Source of the DNA: Nigrospora sphaerica
Lineage: Eukaryota; Ascomycota; Sordariomycetes; Amphisphaeriales; Apiosporaceae
Length of the DNA stretch: 64,000 nucleotides
Direction: 5' to 3'
Assembly: GCA_018287875.1 (NCBI GenBank)
Contig: JAGVVL010000022.1
Location: 3,720,001 to 3,784,000, forward strand
Below the pieces are notes generated by a model, which was not told the DNA's origin, ran no database searches, and saw only the letters and a list, made by a program, of their open reading frames with translations. The position numbers were made by a program, and so were the translations under genes. Position 1 is the first letter of the stretch. Each line of letters starts with the position of its first letter. Below are positions 12,003 through 23,831 of the stretch, piece after piece.

Positions 12003-13454
12003 ATGGCTTCCAGCATCAGCAATGCCCGTCCGGCGGCTCCCCAGGACGCCGCAGCGAAACCCGGCGAGCCTCGCCTGCTGTGGAACCCCGAGAACGTCAA
12101 GGATGTCGCCGAATCCCTGGGCATCGGCCTCCTGGGTGACGAAGCTTTGCGCACCCTCTCACAAGACGTCGAATACCGCATTGGGCAGGTCATCATCGAA
12201 GCGCTCCGCTTCATGCGCGCCGCCAAGCGCACCAACATGACGGTCCAGGACATTTCACTAGCGCTACGCGTTCTGGACGTCGAGCCGTTGTACGGCTATG
12301 ACTCGACACGACCGCTCAAGTACGGCGAAGCGAGCCTGGGCCCTGGCCAGCCGCTGTTCTACATTGAGGACGAGGAAGTCGACTTCGAGAAGCTCATAAA
12401 CGCGCCGCTCCCCAAAGTCCCGAGGGACATGACCTTTACCGGTCACTGGCTCGCCATCGAGGGCGTGCAACCCGCCATCCCGCAGAACCCCAGTACTTCG
12501 GAGGCGCGCACCCAGGAGATGATTCCCAAGGGCCCTGGAGCCAACCCGGCGCTCCCCGCCCTCGCCGGCGTGCAGACAGCCAACTTCCGCCCGGCTGTCA
12601 AGCATCACATCAGCCAGGAACTGATTCTCTACTTCGAAAAGGTGCAAGCGGCTCTGCTGGACGACGACCCGGACCCCGAAGTCCAGCGCCTTCGCGAAGC
12701 CGCCCTGGCTTCCGTCGCGTCCGAACCGGGCATTCACCAGCTGATTCCCTACTTTGTGCATTTCATCTCCAACGAGGTCACGCACCACATGGACGATGTT
12801 TTCGTCCTCCGCCAGATGATGGAGACGACAAGCGCGCTGATCAGCAACCCCGAGATCCACCTTGACCCCTACGCGAGCCCTCTCTGCGTACCTGTCCTGA
12901 CTTGTCTTATGGGCCGCAAGCTTGGGGTCGAGAGCGGCGTCGACGCGCTCAAGGAGCAGTACCAACTTCGAGAGTTCGCGGCCAGCCTCATCGGCCAGAT
13001 TGGCCGCAAATTCGCCAAGTCCAACAAGATGCTGCGCCCCAAGGTCACACGGTCGTGCTTGAAGCATCTGCTGGACATGAACATGCCTCCGGCGGTGTGG
13101 TACGGCGCCATCCTCGGCCTCGCGGCAGCGGGCGGTCCGGAAAGCGTCAAGGTCCTTTTGATTCCCAACCTCAAAGAATTCGACTCCCACATGCTGCAGA
13201 AGCTCAAGGACAGCGCCAACGAGAACAGCCGGATCGAGCTGGAGGCCATTCTGGGCGCCATCATCAAGGTGACCAAGACGGCGGTCCCGGGCTCCGACAT
13301 AGTCATGACCAACGGCGTCAACGGCGCGGCAGCGAGCGAGCGCGAAGCGCAGGAACTCAAGGACTTTGTGGGCGAGACCATCGCCGAACGTATCGTACGG
13401 CTGGGCGACCACAAGCTGACCCAGGTGGTCCTGGACGCGCGGTCCTTCCACTGA
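12003..13454 (+). CDS. TAF6: TFIID subunit TAF6
   Basis: Single exon, 483 residues. The first about 90 residues after a short Ala/Pro leader form a histone fold ([17 protein letters not shown], followed by the [20 protein letters not shown] helix), the part that pairs with TAF9. A linker containing [17 protein letters not shown] is typical of TAF6. The C-terminal half (about 190-430) is the helical HEAT-repeat domain, with [20 protein letters not shown] and [18 protein letters not shown] segments. TAF6 belongs to TFIID and, in yeast, also to SAGA, and so acts in RNA polymerase II initiation. The start codon context GCCACCATGG is optimal. The length is close to that of fungal homologues. Confidence 0.95.
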   Translation: MASSISNARPAAPQDAAAKPGEPRLLWNPENVKDVAESLGIGLLGDEALRTLSQDVEYRIGQVIIEALRFMRAAKRTNMTVQDISLALRVLDVEPLYGYDSTRPLKYGEASLGPGQPLFYIEDEEVDFEKLINAPLPKVPRDMTFTGHWLAIEGVQPAIPQNPSTSEARTQEMIPKGPGANPALPALAGVQTANFRPAVKHHISQELILYFEKVQAALLDDDPDPEVQRLREAALASVASEPGIHQLIPYFVHFISNEVTHHMDDVFVLRQMMETTSALISNPEIHLDPYASPLCVPVLTCLMGRKLGVESGVDALKEQYQLREFAASLIGQIGRKFAKSNKMLRPKVTRSCLKHLLDMNMPPAVWYGAILGLAAAGGPESVKVLLIPNLKEFDSHMLQKLKDSANENSRIELEAILGAIIKVTKTAVPGSDIVMTNGVNGAAASEREAQELKDFVGETIAERIVRLGDHKLTQVVLDARSFH

Positions 13455-14203
13455 GAGAAACCACACGACAGACTGGGGGGGAGTCTTATCGTGCTTACGC
13501 CCGCCCCGCCGCAGTAACAGCAGCCCTTGCAGCATCTATCGGCCCAGTTCTCTCGCTCAAGAGAAGAGCAGTCAGTTGTCACCCAACACGGGCGGCATCG
13601 AAACAAGCGCGGCCTAGGGCCCCTCGATGTATTTACAAGCCGGGTGCGAGGGGCGGCCAATGGGGGGCACTGCGAGGCATTCTGTAATACCCCGGGGGAA
13701 AGGAGCATCAAAGCGGATGCCCGGCGCAATGGCAAATGGCGTTTTCGGTTTGGATGTACAGATGAAGCGTATTGGTTTTGAAAGGGGCAAAGATCGGAAC
13801 AGTAGCATGCTGCGTCGCTAGCTGCTGATGGAGGGATTAAAGCCCCCGACACGAAGGAGCCACCGCATCGGCACAAGGGAAATAAACTTGCAGACCTAGA
13901 GTCAGTAGATCCTCTCGTTTCCGTTGACACACTGGAACTCCCAGTGATTATCATGCGTACGTAAAATATATGTTTTTGTACTCGTCAAACGCCTAGCAGC
14001 AGCATCTATACCGCAAGCGCCCCAGGGGCGCGCCCTATCGCATGCTTGGAGGCTGGCTGGGCCCCACGCTTGATTTCCCGCAGCCTGTAGCCGTGTTCAT
14101 ACAGTCTGCCACGATCGGCTGTTCCCTGGCCTGGTCCCGAGGGGCACCAAGGCCCACAGCCCCCTCGGCGAGCCCCCTCCCCCGGTCTCTCAGGCGCTTG
14201 CGT
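13455..14203. other. Intergenic, tail-to-tail
   Basis: 3' flanks of TAF6 and SDH3. Nothing recognised. Confidence 0.5.
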
Positions 14204-15212
14204 CTAGACGAAGGCGACGAGGCTCAGGGCGATGGCCGTGACGCCGGCGAAGATGCCGTAGCCGCCCTTCATGACGGCGGGCTTGGAGAAGCCCTTGGCG
14301 AGATCCCAGACGAGGTGGCGGACGCCGTTGGCGCAGTGGAAGACGAAGGGCCAAGCGACGAGGAACTTGAGGGTGGCCTTGGCGGCGACGGGCAGGGCGC
14401 CGAAGGCGGCGGCGAGCGAGGCCGACTCGAGGTGGACGCCGAGCAGCGGGGCGGCCAGGTAGGCCGTGGCGTAGACGTAAAGGCTACCGCTGAAGATGGA
14501 GCCCGTGATGCGCGTCCAGGCGGAGCCGCCGAACCAAGTCTGGCTGTAGTCGTAGATCTGCAGGTGCGGAGCCACGGGCCGGCGCTGGCGCTGCGACGCC
14601 AGCAGCGACTGCGCGTCCGTCTCGGTGATCTTGCTCGTCGACACCGGGCTGTATGCACACTCCCGCGTTAGCGCGCCGTCTTCCACGCCCTTCATGGTAC
14701 GAGGAAACCTCCCCGCGGCACCGGGAAGGGAAGGATGAGGAGGGAGGAAGGGCGGACAGCTCCAAGAGCGCCGGGGCAGGGAAGGCGGGCGTACCGGGTC
14801 TGCACCTGGGCCAGGGCCAGGCGCGGCAGGTTGTGAGAGAAGAAGACGTTGGGCTTAGCGGCTGGCGGCGGGCGGCGGGTTAGCTCGGGTACTGCGGAAA
14901 GCGACGATGGGGTTGGAGATGGAGGCGGGCGTGAGAGGAGGGGTATGTATCGCAGTCTCGGGTCGAATCGGGATCGCGGTCGCTCGCCCCAAACAGAAAG
15001 TACAGTCCCTCTGCCCACGGAGCGAGACTCTAGGCCATGGTGTGAGGCGGTGACACCAAGGACCATGCTGGTTTCCCTCCTCGTTCCCCGCGGCCAACGG
15101 GCCGTATGCGGCGCCAGGCGAGCTCGCCTATCCCGCCCGTTTGTGTGTCTCGCATGTGAAGAGGCGACTCACCCTGCTGCAGCGCCCGGACACCGACTCG
15201 TTGGGCGTTCAT
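14204..15212 (-). CDS. SDH3: Succinate dehydrogenase cytochrome b subunit
   Basis: Exons 15212-15173, 14891-14795 and 14648-14204 join in frame (193 residues). The N-terminus is basic and free of acids for the first 15 residues, as for a mitochondrial presequence. RPVAPHLQIYDYSQTWFGG followed by TRITGS is the entry to the first membrane helix. The haem and quinone motif HCANGVRHLVWD (His150, His157) and three hydrophobic helices follow, ending almost directly after the third helix. The protein anchors the SDH1/SDH2 catalytic part in the inner mitochondrial membrane, carries haem b with SDH4 and passes electrons to ubiquinone. The first intron is 281 nt and the second 146 nt. Motifs, length and topology agree, so the call is firm. 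Confidence 0.93.
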
Positions 15213-18200
15213 CTTGTTGGTGATCTGTGGTGGTCTCGTGGGGGATAATGGTTTCGGGTGACGAGAAAATGGGGGTCCCTGAGACCAAGTGGTGTGCTGT
15301 CGAAGCCGGCGTCGAGGGAAGCGAAAAAGAAGCTGTCACCGGGGCTGATGCGCTCATCCGTCGCTGTGGCTCGCGATATGGATGCCAAAGGCAAGCAAGA
15401 GCACCTCCAGGTCCGGCAGCCGGGCCCACACGCCGTTCCCTCGGCTGTGAGGGACCCAATCAGGCGAGACCAATTGCTCAGTAGGCGGTACCTCCTGCTT
15501 GTACCTTCAGCGACGCGGAACTTATCCACGCTCTATCACGTGATTCGGCCGGAGGGCGACGGGACGCGGGCCTGTGTAAATTCGCCGTGGCCCAGCGCCC
15601 GGCAGGATCTTTCCTTCTCTCCTTCTTTCCCCAGATAGACCGGGCGTCCAGACCGTGCAACGCCGTTTTCGATCGGCGTTGCGCTTCGGTCAACGCGGCC
15701 TTTGGGTTGCATGGATGCTCGCAGAGCAAACATTCTTGGGAAAGATGGATCCTTCGTTAATCTCGGCCTCGAGTCTCCTCCGTCTCGTGGTCGTTTCATT
15801 CTGCGATCTACATTCTGTGCGGCTTGCTGTATGCGTGCGAGCCGCACCGTAGCCTCGGTGTCGCCTACAATCATAACGCCCGTACTGAACAATCTCGTAT
15901 GGGCGACGATGACCAGGAGTGAATCGCGACCGGCGGGCCGTCTCTTGGTGGGGAGGGACGACTGCATGGCCGTGACTTCAACCTGGTTCCTTTGGTGTCG
16001 CTGTTTGCAATGTCTTGCCAAGTCAGGAATAATGCCCGAACCGACTATATCTCATCATGAATGGTCGCCCTGGGTGTTGTACTTTATGCCGCACGGCAGG
16101 CGTCATTCACAACCTTGGCACTCAGCTGTCGTGGAAGCAACCCATCATGAATTGACTGGCGAATCTGCAGTTTTCCAGGGCATTCGGTTAACGTCTCGTT
16201 CGTGTCGCTACGCCCCATTTGTTCAATTGCTTGATCCGTATCAAACTCTGGAAGTCCTCGTGTGCTCCTCAGTATCCCTTAAAGCAAGAAGTCAAGATGT
16301 TAAACTGGTGAACCCCTGCCACTGACGGCCATGTACAAAAACCCACGTTGGAGCGCTTAGTCTTCACAGAAAGATGTTCATCAAGGTATATGGTTCATAT
16401 AAATGCGTTCTTTGCGAGACAATCACTTGGAAGTGCTCGAAACGTCCGAAGCCATTGTCCACCAGGGGCATTGTCCGGAATAAGGACAACATATAGGGGC
16501 GCCAAGTGGCACATGTCACCGGAAGCTCTCGTCAGCATCTCGGGCACGTTGATTTGGCCAGCCAGCGACTGAATAACCACACCCCATTCCAGATCATTAC
16601 TACACCGTCTCGCCTTCGTTAAGGGTACTTCGGTATTTCCGACGGCCGAGTCTCAAGCGGAGGATGTCAAACTGGCGCGAGGAAACATTCGCGATGAACA
16701 GGCTTTCACCTTTCCCACCATCACGCCATAGAAGGCGGATGTGGCATCGATTGGTGTAGCAGCCGAGCCTCTCCCCGCCATTAACCATTTCAGCTGAGCC
16801 GTGACACGCCGCCGTATGGCAATAATTTCACTTGGCCCGTCGAGTGCTTGTACGGTCACCTGCCCATAGAGGCCCAGCAATTCGTGGAGTGGCTTAGAGG
16901 ACAAGGACGCGTTTGTTACGGGCGCACATTCACACGAGTATCTGTTCTTATCCTCCGAGTTGAAAGGTGGACACTTTGTCACCTTCGTCGCTCACTTGGC
17001 TCGCAGCAGCTAGGCAGATAAAGGATCTTACGATACAATCAATAAATGCGCCGTTATCAACCCGGAGCCGAAGGACAGACAGAACGAAAATCTGGACGAG
17101 AGGTATCAGGGGCGGCTGGATGACCGCGTCTGCGCCCGTCTGGAGATATTGTAGGCTTGGGCGACATCCAGTTCAGGGCCAAGACCCAACGCCGTGACGT
17201 CTGGGTGCCGCCCAAGTCGACGAGTGGTGCTTGGGGCTGCATTGTTTTGCGGCCATCCCACAGTTTTCCGAGCGCATCGTGTCGAGCACGTGCGCGGGGC
17301 GCCGCTTCGACCCCAACTCCTTCTGGGCGCCCATGAGCGGCTGGGCCTTCCTGGACAAAGTCCGCGACATGACGGCCGCGGCGGCGTTCCAAGCACGGAA
17401 GTAGTCTACGCCACTGGGCCCGCGCCATCGTGGGACGCGCTCGAGGACCTCCTGCCGGGCGGCGTTTACACGATAAACTACCACATAGGCGCACCACGGT
17501 CAGTGGTCAAGGTCGCAAGCCCCGAAGGGCCCCAGAGCGCGGAGCGTAAGATCAGCGACGACCCATCGCCGGCGCACGAGACCACGGAACAGCCCGGCAC
17601 TGAACCTCAAGCCAAGAACGGCCCAAGGCGGGCGTCGAGCACCGTCACCAGCTCAGATCCCCGGAGAATGATCTCTTACAAGCAGGTAGGAGACGAGAGA
17701 GCGTCAAGGGTTTTCAAGATGGCCGTCAGTCGCTGCTACAGCCGACTCTCGGGTTTGGTGGTGGGATTTTGTACTGTGAGCCGGTTTTCGTAGAGCTCCA
17801 TCGGCCACAATTGGTGAGCCTGAAAGCCGACAACTAGTGTCTGATTCACACAATTTGGTGCCCACAACATCGGGTGCGCCGGACGAGGTGCTCAGGGCCA
17901 GGGTGGATTCGTAGTAGGTAAGAGGTAAGTAATAAGTCGGTACTATTTGGGGTACATCTGATGATCTGGTGCGCACGCAATGTTGGGAAGACCTCTAAGT
18001 CGAATCTCGCCGGTTCTCCTCGAACAGATCGTCAGTAAGTAATGTGATGATGCAGCGCATAGGGAACCTTGAACATGTTGTATGCCTCGTTGGCCAGCGT
18101 ATGTAATCGTCTCTCCATGGGAGTCGGCATATTGCAGGGTTCGTTTGCCGAGCGCCGACCCAAGCCGGACTGGCGGGCTGCATGAAGGGTCTCCGCCATC

Positions 18201-18972
18201 CGGACACGTGCCGAAAAGACCCTTGGCACGCGCGACCTGGAGCCGCTCGAGGAACCGTATACGTTGTAGCGGAAGGGACCTAAGGAAGGAAGAAATGCCA
18301 CGGCGAGGACTTTCAAGAAAGAGAGCCCTGTATTTACTGGAGTCCCCGGACTTCGAATTGAGAAGAATACCCGGCGTGGGTTACGAATAAAGCCATTGAC
18401 AAACAGGTACCTCGTAAAAAAAATGGAGTTGTCCGAGTTGGGCCGTTATTTCCTTCCATTTTCGAGCTGGGGCCATAGCTCCTGCTAATCTACCACTAGC
18501 TGATTGACCCCGCGACCAACTGGCTTTCAGATGGATTTGTCAGGTCTAGCGCTAGCATCTCTGGTAGACGTCACGGAGGCCCGAGGGCGAAAGCAAATAA
18601 TAAGCAAGAGGGCGCCTTTTGCGGCCGCATCCTTGTGCTTTCTTATCGCCGGTACGCGTGTAGGCCTATGTCTGTATCCGTCTTTATGTGTGTGTGCCGT
18701 CGAAAACCATCGCCCAGCTGGTAAAATAAGCAAAACGCCTCCATCCGTCCCCAACACTTGCCTGAAACTATTTACATCCGTCTCACGGCAACTTACATAA
18801 CCACCTACCCTCGAGGCCTCGTGCGTCCATACCTATATTACCTAGCGGCTGGCCCGGACCCTCCCCCCCCCCCCAAAAGACCGACTTTCGCCTCCGCATG
18901 CCCTTCTTACCCTCTATCCACTCCATCACCTCGTCCTATCTGCTCCCCGCCCTCGTCGCGATCCTCGTCGCC
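15213..18972. other. Long region between SDH3 and MsrA, coding relics only
   Basis: 3.7 kb with the divergent promoters of SDH3 and MsrA at its edges. Several frames of 100-200 codons exist on both strands (for instance 15536-16021 minus, 15702-16325 plus, 16653-16982 minus), but none continues through a recognisable domain. The stretch at 17154-17793 looks like broken coding sequence and is listed separately. A C12 run lies at 18863-18874 just ahead of MsrA. Confidence 0.4.
17154..17793 (+). pseudogene. Possible decayed gene, product unknown
   Basis: Protein-like sequence moves between frames here. One frame from 17154 reads GLGDIQFRAKTQRRDVWVPP. A second, from 17225, reads through IPQFSERIVSSTC and FDPNSFWAPMSGWAFLDKV to a stop at 17402-17404. 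A third, from 17431, reads WDALEDLLPGGVYTINYHIG and continues as a Ser/Pro/Glu-rich tail to a stop at 17793. Composition suggests one former coding region broken by frameshifts, or a real gene whose introns I cannot place. I recognise no family. Low confidence. Confidence 0.25.
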
Positions 18973-19762
18973 ATGGCCTTCCAGACGCCCAACTTCCTGA
19001 GCCGCCTGCTGCGGCCCCTCACGGGCTCGGCCCGCATGGGCATCTCGTCGGACGCCGGCGCCGGCGCCGCCGCGCCCGCCGTTCCCGAGGGCGCCGAGCG
19101 TGCCACCATCGCCGCCGGCTGCTTCTGGGGCGTCGAGCACATGTACCGCAAGCACTTCAAGGGGCCGGGCCTGTACGACGCGCGCGTGGGCTATATCGGT
19201 GGCGATATCTCCAACCCCACGTACCGGGGCGTCTGCTCGGGCAATACGGGTCGTAAGTCACCCCCCCCCCCTTCTCCCCCGCCCGCTTCTTCACACTTTC
19301 CTTTGTCCGCCTCGCCTGCATTTTGCGCCAGGCAGTGGAGGAGGGACCAAAGAGACCCTGTTCGCGCCCCGAGAAAACCGAAGGCTCACGCTCTTCTTCC
19401 CCGCTCCTGCAGACGCCGAGGCGACGCAGATCGTCTTCGACCCGAAACAGATCTCGTACCGCCAGCTGCTTGAGTTCTTCTACCGCATGCACGACCCGAC
19501 GACGGCCAACTCTCAGGGGCCCGACGTCGGCACGCAGTACCGCTCGGCCATCTTCTACCACAGCCCCGAGCAGGAGAAGGTGGCCCGCGAGGTAACGGCC
19601 CAGGCCAACGCCAAGTGGTGGAAGGGCGCCGTCGTGACGGAGATCGTCCCCGCCGGCCAGTGGTGGGACGCCGAGACCTACCACCAGCTCTACCTCGACC
19701 GGAACCCCGGCGGCTACGAGTGCCCCAGCCACTTCCTCCGGGACTTCCCGCCCTTGGAGTAA
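18973..19762 (+). CDS. msrA: Peptide methionine sulfoxide reductase A
   Basis: Two exons, to 19252 and from 19413, are joined by a 160-nt intron (GTAAGT...CAG) that restores the family signature GNTGHAEA. The catalytic motif GCFWG lies at residues 49-53 counted from the start at 18973, with Cys50 as the attacking residue. [12 protein letters not shown] and GGYECPSH near the C-terminus are also family hallmarks, the latter with a possible resolving cysteine. The enzyme reduces methionine-S-sulfoxide in proteins and free methionine, with thioredoxin as donor. I chose 18973 (GCCATGG, 209 residues). An in-frame ATG at 18898 would add 25 residues including a hydrophobic stretch. The intron contains a C-run. 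Confidence 0.93.
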
Positions 19763-20519
19763 GTAAACCGGAAAAAATAAAATAAAATAAAACAGCAATT
19801 GCCACCGCCGGCGGACGAGGGCGTCCCACACGACGCCCGGGCAAAGGGAAACGAAGGAATTCAACGAAGCAACGACCAAATTCAACATTTTGATTAGATC
19901 CGCAGCACTCTGAACAGCGCAGAACTGCACACCGATCACTTATCTATACCACAATCAGAAATACATACGTATCTTTCCGATACCAGCTCTCCTTGTTTTC
20001 CCCAACGCCCGTAGCGGGGTTGCAGGGGTGTTTCACTTTACTCCAACACCCAGTGCGCCGCTCTTGCTTGAAAACGAGACAAGTGTGCGTGGTTAGAAAT
20101 GATGCCGTTGCCCTTCGTGCAGGCACGTATATGAGATATAAGCACTCTGCCTGGGGATGAGTACCGTCCCAGACACCCTCATCCTCGTAGTGGTGTGCAT
20201 ATCGGCCTCTGGAACTTCTAGCTCTGGCACATTGCTCGACGTACTTTGTGGAGCGGCACAAACAATTCAATACTGTTCTGACTGGAGAATAAGTAATTTA
20301 CATTTTGTTTCTAAGCAAGGCGAAGTCTCTCGGCCAACTCATTATGAGAGGAGTGCTTGCTACATGTTGCGTCCTGGCCGGAACACCAAATCCCAGTTTA
20401 TTCGTACAACAGGCCAGGAGGCCATATACCCTGGCTGGTTGAGGGTATCAAAAGTCAGAGGCCGGGACTCGAATTGCAAATCATCGCGCCGGCTGTCAAC
20501 GTCACGGCACCGCCACCCT
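19763..20519. other. Intergenic, tail-to-tail
   Basis: 3' flanks of MsrA and the Bax-inhibitor-like gene. An A-rich AAATAAAATAAAAT stretch just after the MsrA stop (about 19774-19792) may serve in polyadenylation. Nothing else seen. Confidence 0.5.
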
Positions 20520-21625
20520 TTACTTTCTCCGGTTCTGCTGCATCATCAAGATTTGGACCATGCGGACGAAAATGTTGAGGAAGTCCAGCTCGAGTGAGAT
20601 GCTCTCGTTGACGGCATCCTTCTTCATGACGCCGCGCTCGGCCATGCGGGCGTGGTACAGGACCTTCTGAACGTCGTACAGGGTGAAACCGCCGAAGACG
20701 GCGAGGCCACCGTACAGCCAGATGCTCTCGGTCAGGGCCAGAGCCCGGGTGGCAGTCGCAGGGATCACTAGAGGGGCGAGGCCAGAGACGGCGACAATGG
20801 CAGCACCAGCCAGGAGAGGGCCACCGATGTACATGTACTTCTCCTGCTTGGCCGTCGCACCAACGAAGGAGATGGAGCCCATCATGGCGGCGGTGTAGAG
20901 GCCGGCGCGGGCGATAAGGGCAGGGGGGCAGAAGGCAACCAGCGGGGCGACGAATGCAGCCTGAGTGGCGTTGAAGGCGGTCCAGAGAGCGTACTTAGGG
21001 ATGTAGCTACGCACGTGTCAGCAACCGATGCATCGCTCCTCGATGAGTGTCCGGGAACCAAGGCAACTTACTTCTCGGGCTCGATGGACCGAGTTCCGAT
21101 CATGGTACCAAAGCTCAGGGCCATGCCGCCGATGGCGACAGCCCACGGGTTCGTCACCATGAGGCGGTAGACGAAGCCGGACTGCACCATCTGGCGCGCC
21201 GTCAGGCCGATGATGCCAATGCCGAGACCGGTGTGCATAAAGGTCGAGTTGAGGTACTCGCGCTCGAAGGGCGGCATGCCACCGTCCTCGCGCGTCTCGC
21301 GGTTGAACACGGCGTTGATGGCGACGAGGGTGCCGCCGAAGATGGCGCCGCCCGTGAGCAGGCGGCGCATCGTCGAGCCGGCATCGACGGGCGGGGCGCT
21401 GGACTGGTACTGGTAGGCCCGGGCCCCGGGGGCCAAGGCATGGCGGGGAGCGGAGCGGAGGACCGAGGCCGAGGCCCGCGACGTGAAGAAGGTCGGCGAG
21501 GGCTTGGCCGCGCCCTTGTGGAAGGCACGCATGGGCGCGCCACTGCGGAAGGCCGACTTGGTGAGCTGCGGCAGCTGCGTCGCAAGGCGAGCGGGGCCCT
21601 GGCGGACGGCGATGGTGAAGGACAT
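20520..21625 (-). CDS. Mitochondrial Bax-inhibitor-1 family protein (GHITM-like)
   Basis: Exons 21625-21072 and 21006-20520 join through a 65-nt intron (GTAAGT...TAG) to give 346 residues. The first about 70 residues are rich in Arg, Ser and Ala with no acids, a strong mitochondrial targeting signal. The rest has seven or so hydrophobic segments. The UPF0005/BI-1 fold is visible in YTAAMMGSISFVGATAK, LYGGLAVFGGFTLYDVQKV and SISLELDFLNIFVRMVQIL. The best-known relative with a presequence is human GHITM/MICS1, an inner-membrane protein tied to cristae shape, cytochrome c retention and cation exchange. I infer the same location here. The exact fungal function is unknown to me. Confidence 0.88.
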
Positions 21626-22754
21626 GGCGGGCGTCGGTCGGGAGGGGGTATCGAAGGTAAAGGTTGTTTGCTGGGGACGAAGGAGAGGGACGGTTGCTTG
21701 CGCGAGGGGGCCGCGAAGTTTTTGAACAAAAGACGTTGCTGGACTTCGTAGATATCGTTAAATCCGCAGCGGCCGAGGCGAGAATGACGATACGACGGGC
21801 GGTTCGGTCGGGGCGGAGCTTTGACGTTGACGGGCTGGCAGCTGCTGATCCACCCGCGCGTGGCCAATGCTGGAGCTTTCATTTTGCCTCCTGGAAGGAA
21901 CTTGGTGGAACATTCTTCCGGAGGGAAAGCACCTGAGCCACCCCCCAGCTGACATGGCCTAAGGTTGCTTACCTAAAGCAAGTACCTTCCGCTGTACCAG
22001 CAGGTATTCAACACAAGAAGCATCTTTACTGTTCGGTGTACCTATGGCACCGCTTGCGTTCCTTGTGTCCGTTGCCAGAGCATGTATATTTGCCGTGGGT
22101 GTCGATATTTCCCCGATACAAGTTGGCGCAAGCGATGCGGCTCTTTCAATCGGTCTTGAACAGTGAAGGGAAGCATATCCACTCTATTTACACCAGCTCG
22201 TTCTTCACTGCCAGCTTCCAGTATGACCGACACCCAGGGTCGACAGCTTGATGGTGGGACCAGAATCGGGTACCAAGATTGCCTGGAAGAAAAGCAGAAG
22301 TCAATTCTATGGGCAACCTCATCTGCGCTGATGATACTGCTTCACGGTGGTTCCGAAAGCAATACCTGTTGCTACCTACTTATGCAGTGGAAACTTCGCG
22401 CCCTGCTTCTCATGCGGACCAGAATGGGAGACGGAAGTGGTTATGGGCCGTAGGGGCTTTTCGTCTACCCGGATCGCAAATGTTGCACGCAGCCCTGGCA
22501 GCGAAGTGCATGGTCTTGGGCAAGTTGCTAGTAGTGGTTGAGCTTGATACGGACTGGTACTTGCGCGACAGAAGCGAGCGAGAAAGTAGCCTGACATCAT
22601 CCAGCACGGCCTGCACTTGTGCTTGCCGATCGAGAACTCGATGGAAGCAACCGTCTCTTCTTTACGAGGCACGCCGTGTACTGACTACCTACTGGTCACT
22701 CGACCGTTTTCGCAACCTTGACTCACTCGCACCCGGGCGCACGCGCCCATCTGG
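21626..22754. other. Intergenic upstream of the Bax-inhibitor-like gene
   Basis: Promoter of the minus-strand gene on its left and 3' flank of the methyltransferase on its right. An open frame at 22279-22863 (plus) has no domain character and runs antisense into the methyltransferase end, so it is not called. Confidence 0.45.
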
Positions 22755-23831
22755 TTACTCCGATGGGGCTTTCTTCCGGGCTGTGAAGACCGCCATTAGG
22801 GGATTCTCCAGGAACTCCTCCCAGAAGACCGGATCGGCCTCGACGATAGCCGTCTCCTCGTAGGGTTGGATACGCATGTCCGTCAGCCCGTACTTCTTGG
22901 GCATCTCGGTGGAGCCCGAATACATGACCTCGAACCCGGCCGCTTCAAAGTTGAGCGGCCGGTCCGCGAGAAGGATCTCATAACGGTACTTCTGGCCGCC
23001 TGGCATGGGCTGATGGTCATAGTACTGCAGCGCCGGTTTGTTACCATCTGCCCGTCAAGGAGAAGAATGCCTGTGCGGCTTCGGTAACATGGCGGGGCAC
23101 GGAGGGGGCGACCACATGCGCCGCAAAGGAAGAAGGGGAGTGAAAGAAGTCGCAACGTACGCGAACGCCGTAGCGGCCGTCGAGGAGGGCGGGGGCGCGG
23201 GGGTCGCAGCTGCGGACGCCGATGAGGCGGCCGCCGGGCTTGAGGCGCGCGACGGCGTTGTGCCACATGGCCTCGAGCTCGGCGCGGTTGTGGGCGTGGT
23301 CGAAGATCCAGCCGGCGACGACGAGGTCGTAGGGGCCGCGCAGGCCTGACAAACGGTCGAGCAGGCCCGGATCGGTGGCATCGCCCTCGTGGCAACGGAT
23401 GACAGCATCGTCCCGCGCGGCCGCGACCTCGGCGCACGCCCTCAGCATCGCCGACGACAGGTCGATCACATCCACTGCTGCGGCGCCGCCATCGGCGCAC
23501 TGGCGCGCCTTGACTACCCTCCTCGGGAGTCAGTGGTTTCCTAGAGCAGGTGTTCGTGGGGCACGATTCGGAGCGCCCTCAGACCCTAACGACAGAAGCA
23601 GGGTAATGAGAGTTCAGCGGGGAGTATTCGTGCTGAAGGGGGCGTGACGAACACCAGATGCTACTTACGCCCCGTGCCGCCCCCCAGATCCAACACCGTC
23701 AGCCCCCGGCAGTCGCCCAGCGCCGCCATGAAGAGTTGCGCCTCGATCACCCCGATGGGCGACGACACGTATTCATTGTACATGCCGGCCTGCGAGTCAT
23801 AATCATGCTTCAAGGAGTCTTTGCTGGCCAT
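22755..23831 (-). CDS. SAM-dependent methyltransferase
   Basis: Proposed exons 23831-23669, 23513-23157 and 23047-22755 give 270 residues. The first splice (GTAAGT...TAG) rebuilds the SAM-binding motif I, TVLDLGGGTGL. Downstream, VDVIDLSSAML (motif II region), DLVVAGWIFDHA and LKPGGRLIGV fit a class I fold. The C-terminal part (GGQKYRYEILL, FWEEFLENPLMAVF) is typical of small-molecule methyltransferases of fungi. The second donor is uncertain: the strong site GTACGT at 23160 leaves the wrong phase, whereas GTTGCG 4 nt downstream keeps the frame with the only usable acceptor. No catalytic substrate residue can be named, so the substrate is unknown. Confidence 0.8.

Noticed and set aside
12264..13535. 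423-codon minus-strand frame
   Set aside because: Entirely antisense to TAF6, with no domain; caused by strong third-position G/C in the real gene.
15536..16021. 161-codon minus-strand frame in the SDH3-MsrA gap
   Set aside because: Some stretches look protein-like, but an equally long frame lies on the other strand and no family is visible.
20460..20535. TTCGAGTCC word on the minus strand, as in a tRNA T-loop
   Set aside because: No matching D-arm or acceptor stem at the right distance; it lies in the 3' flank of the Bax-inhibitor-like gene.
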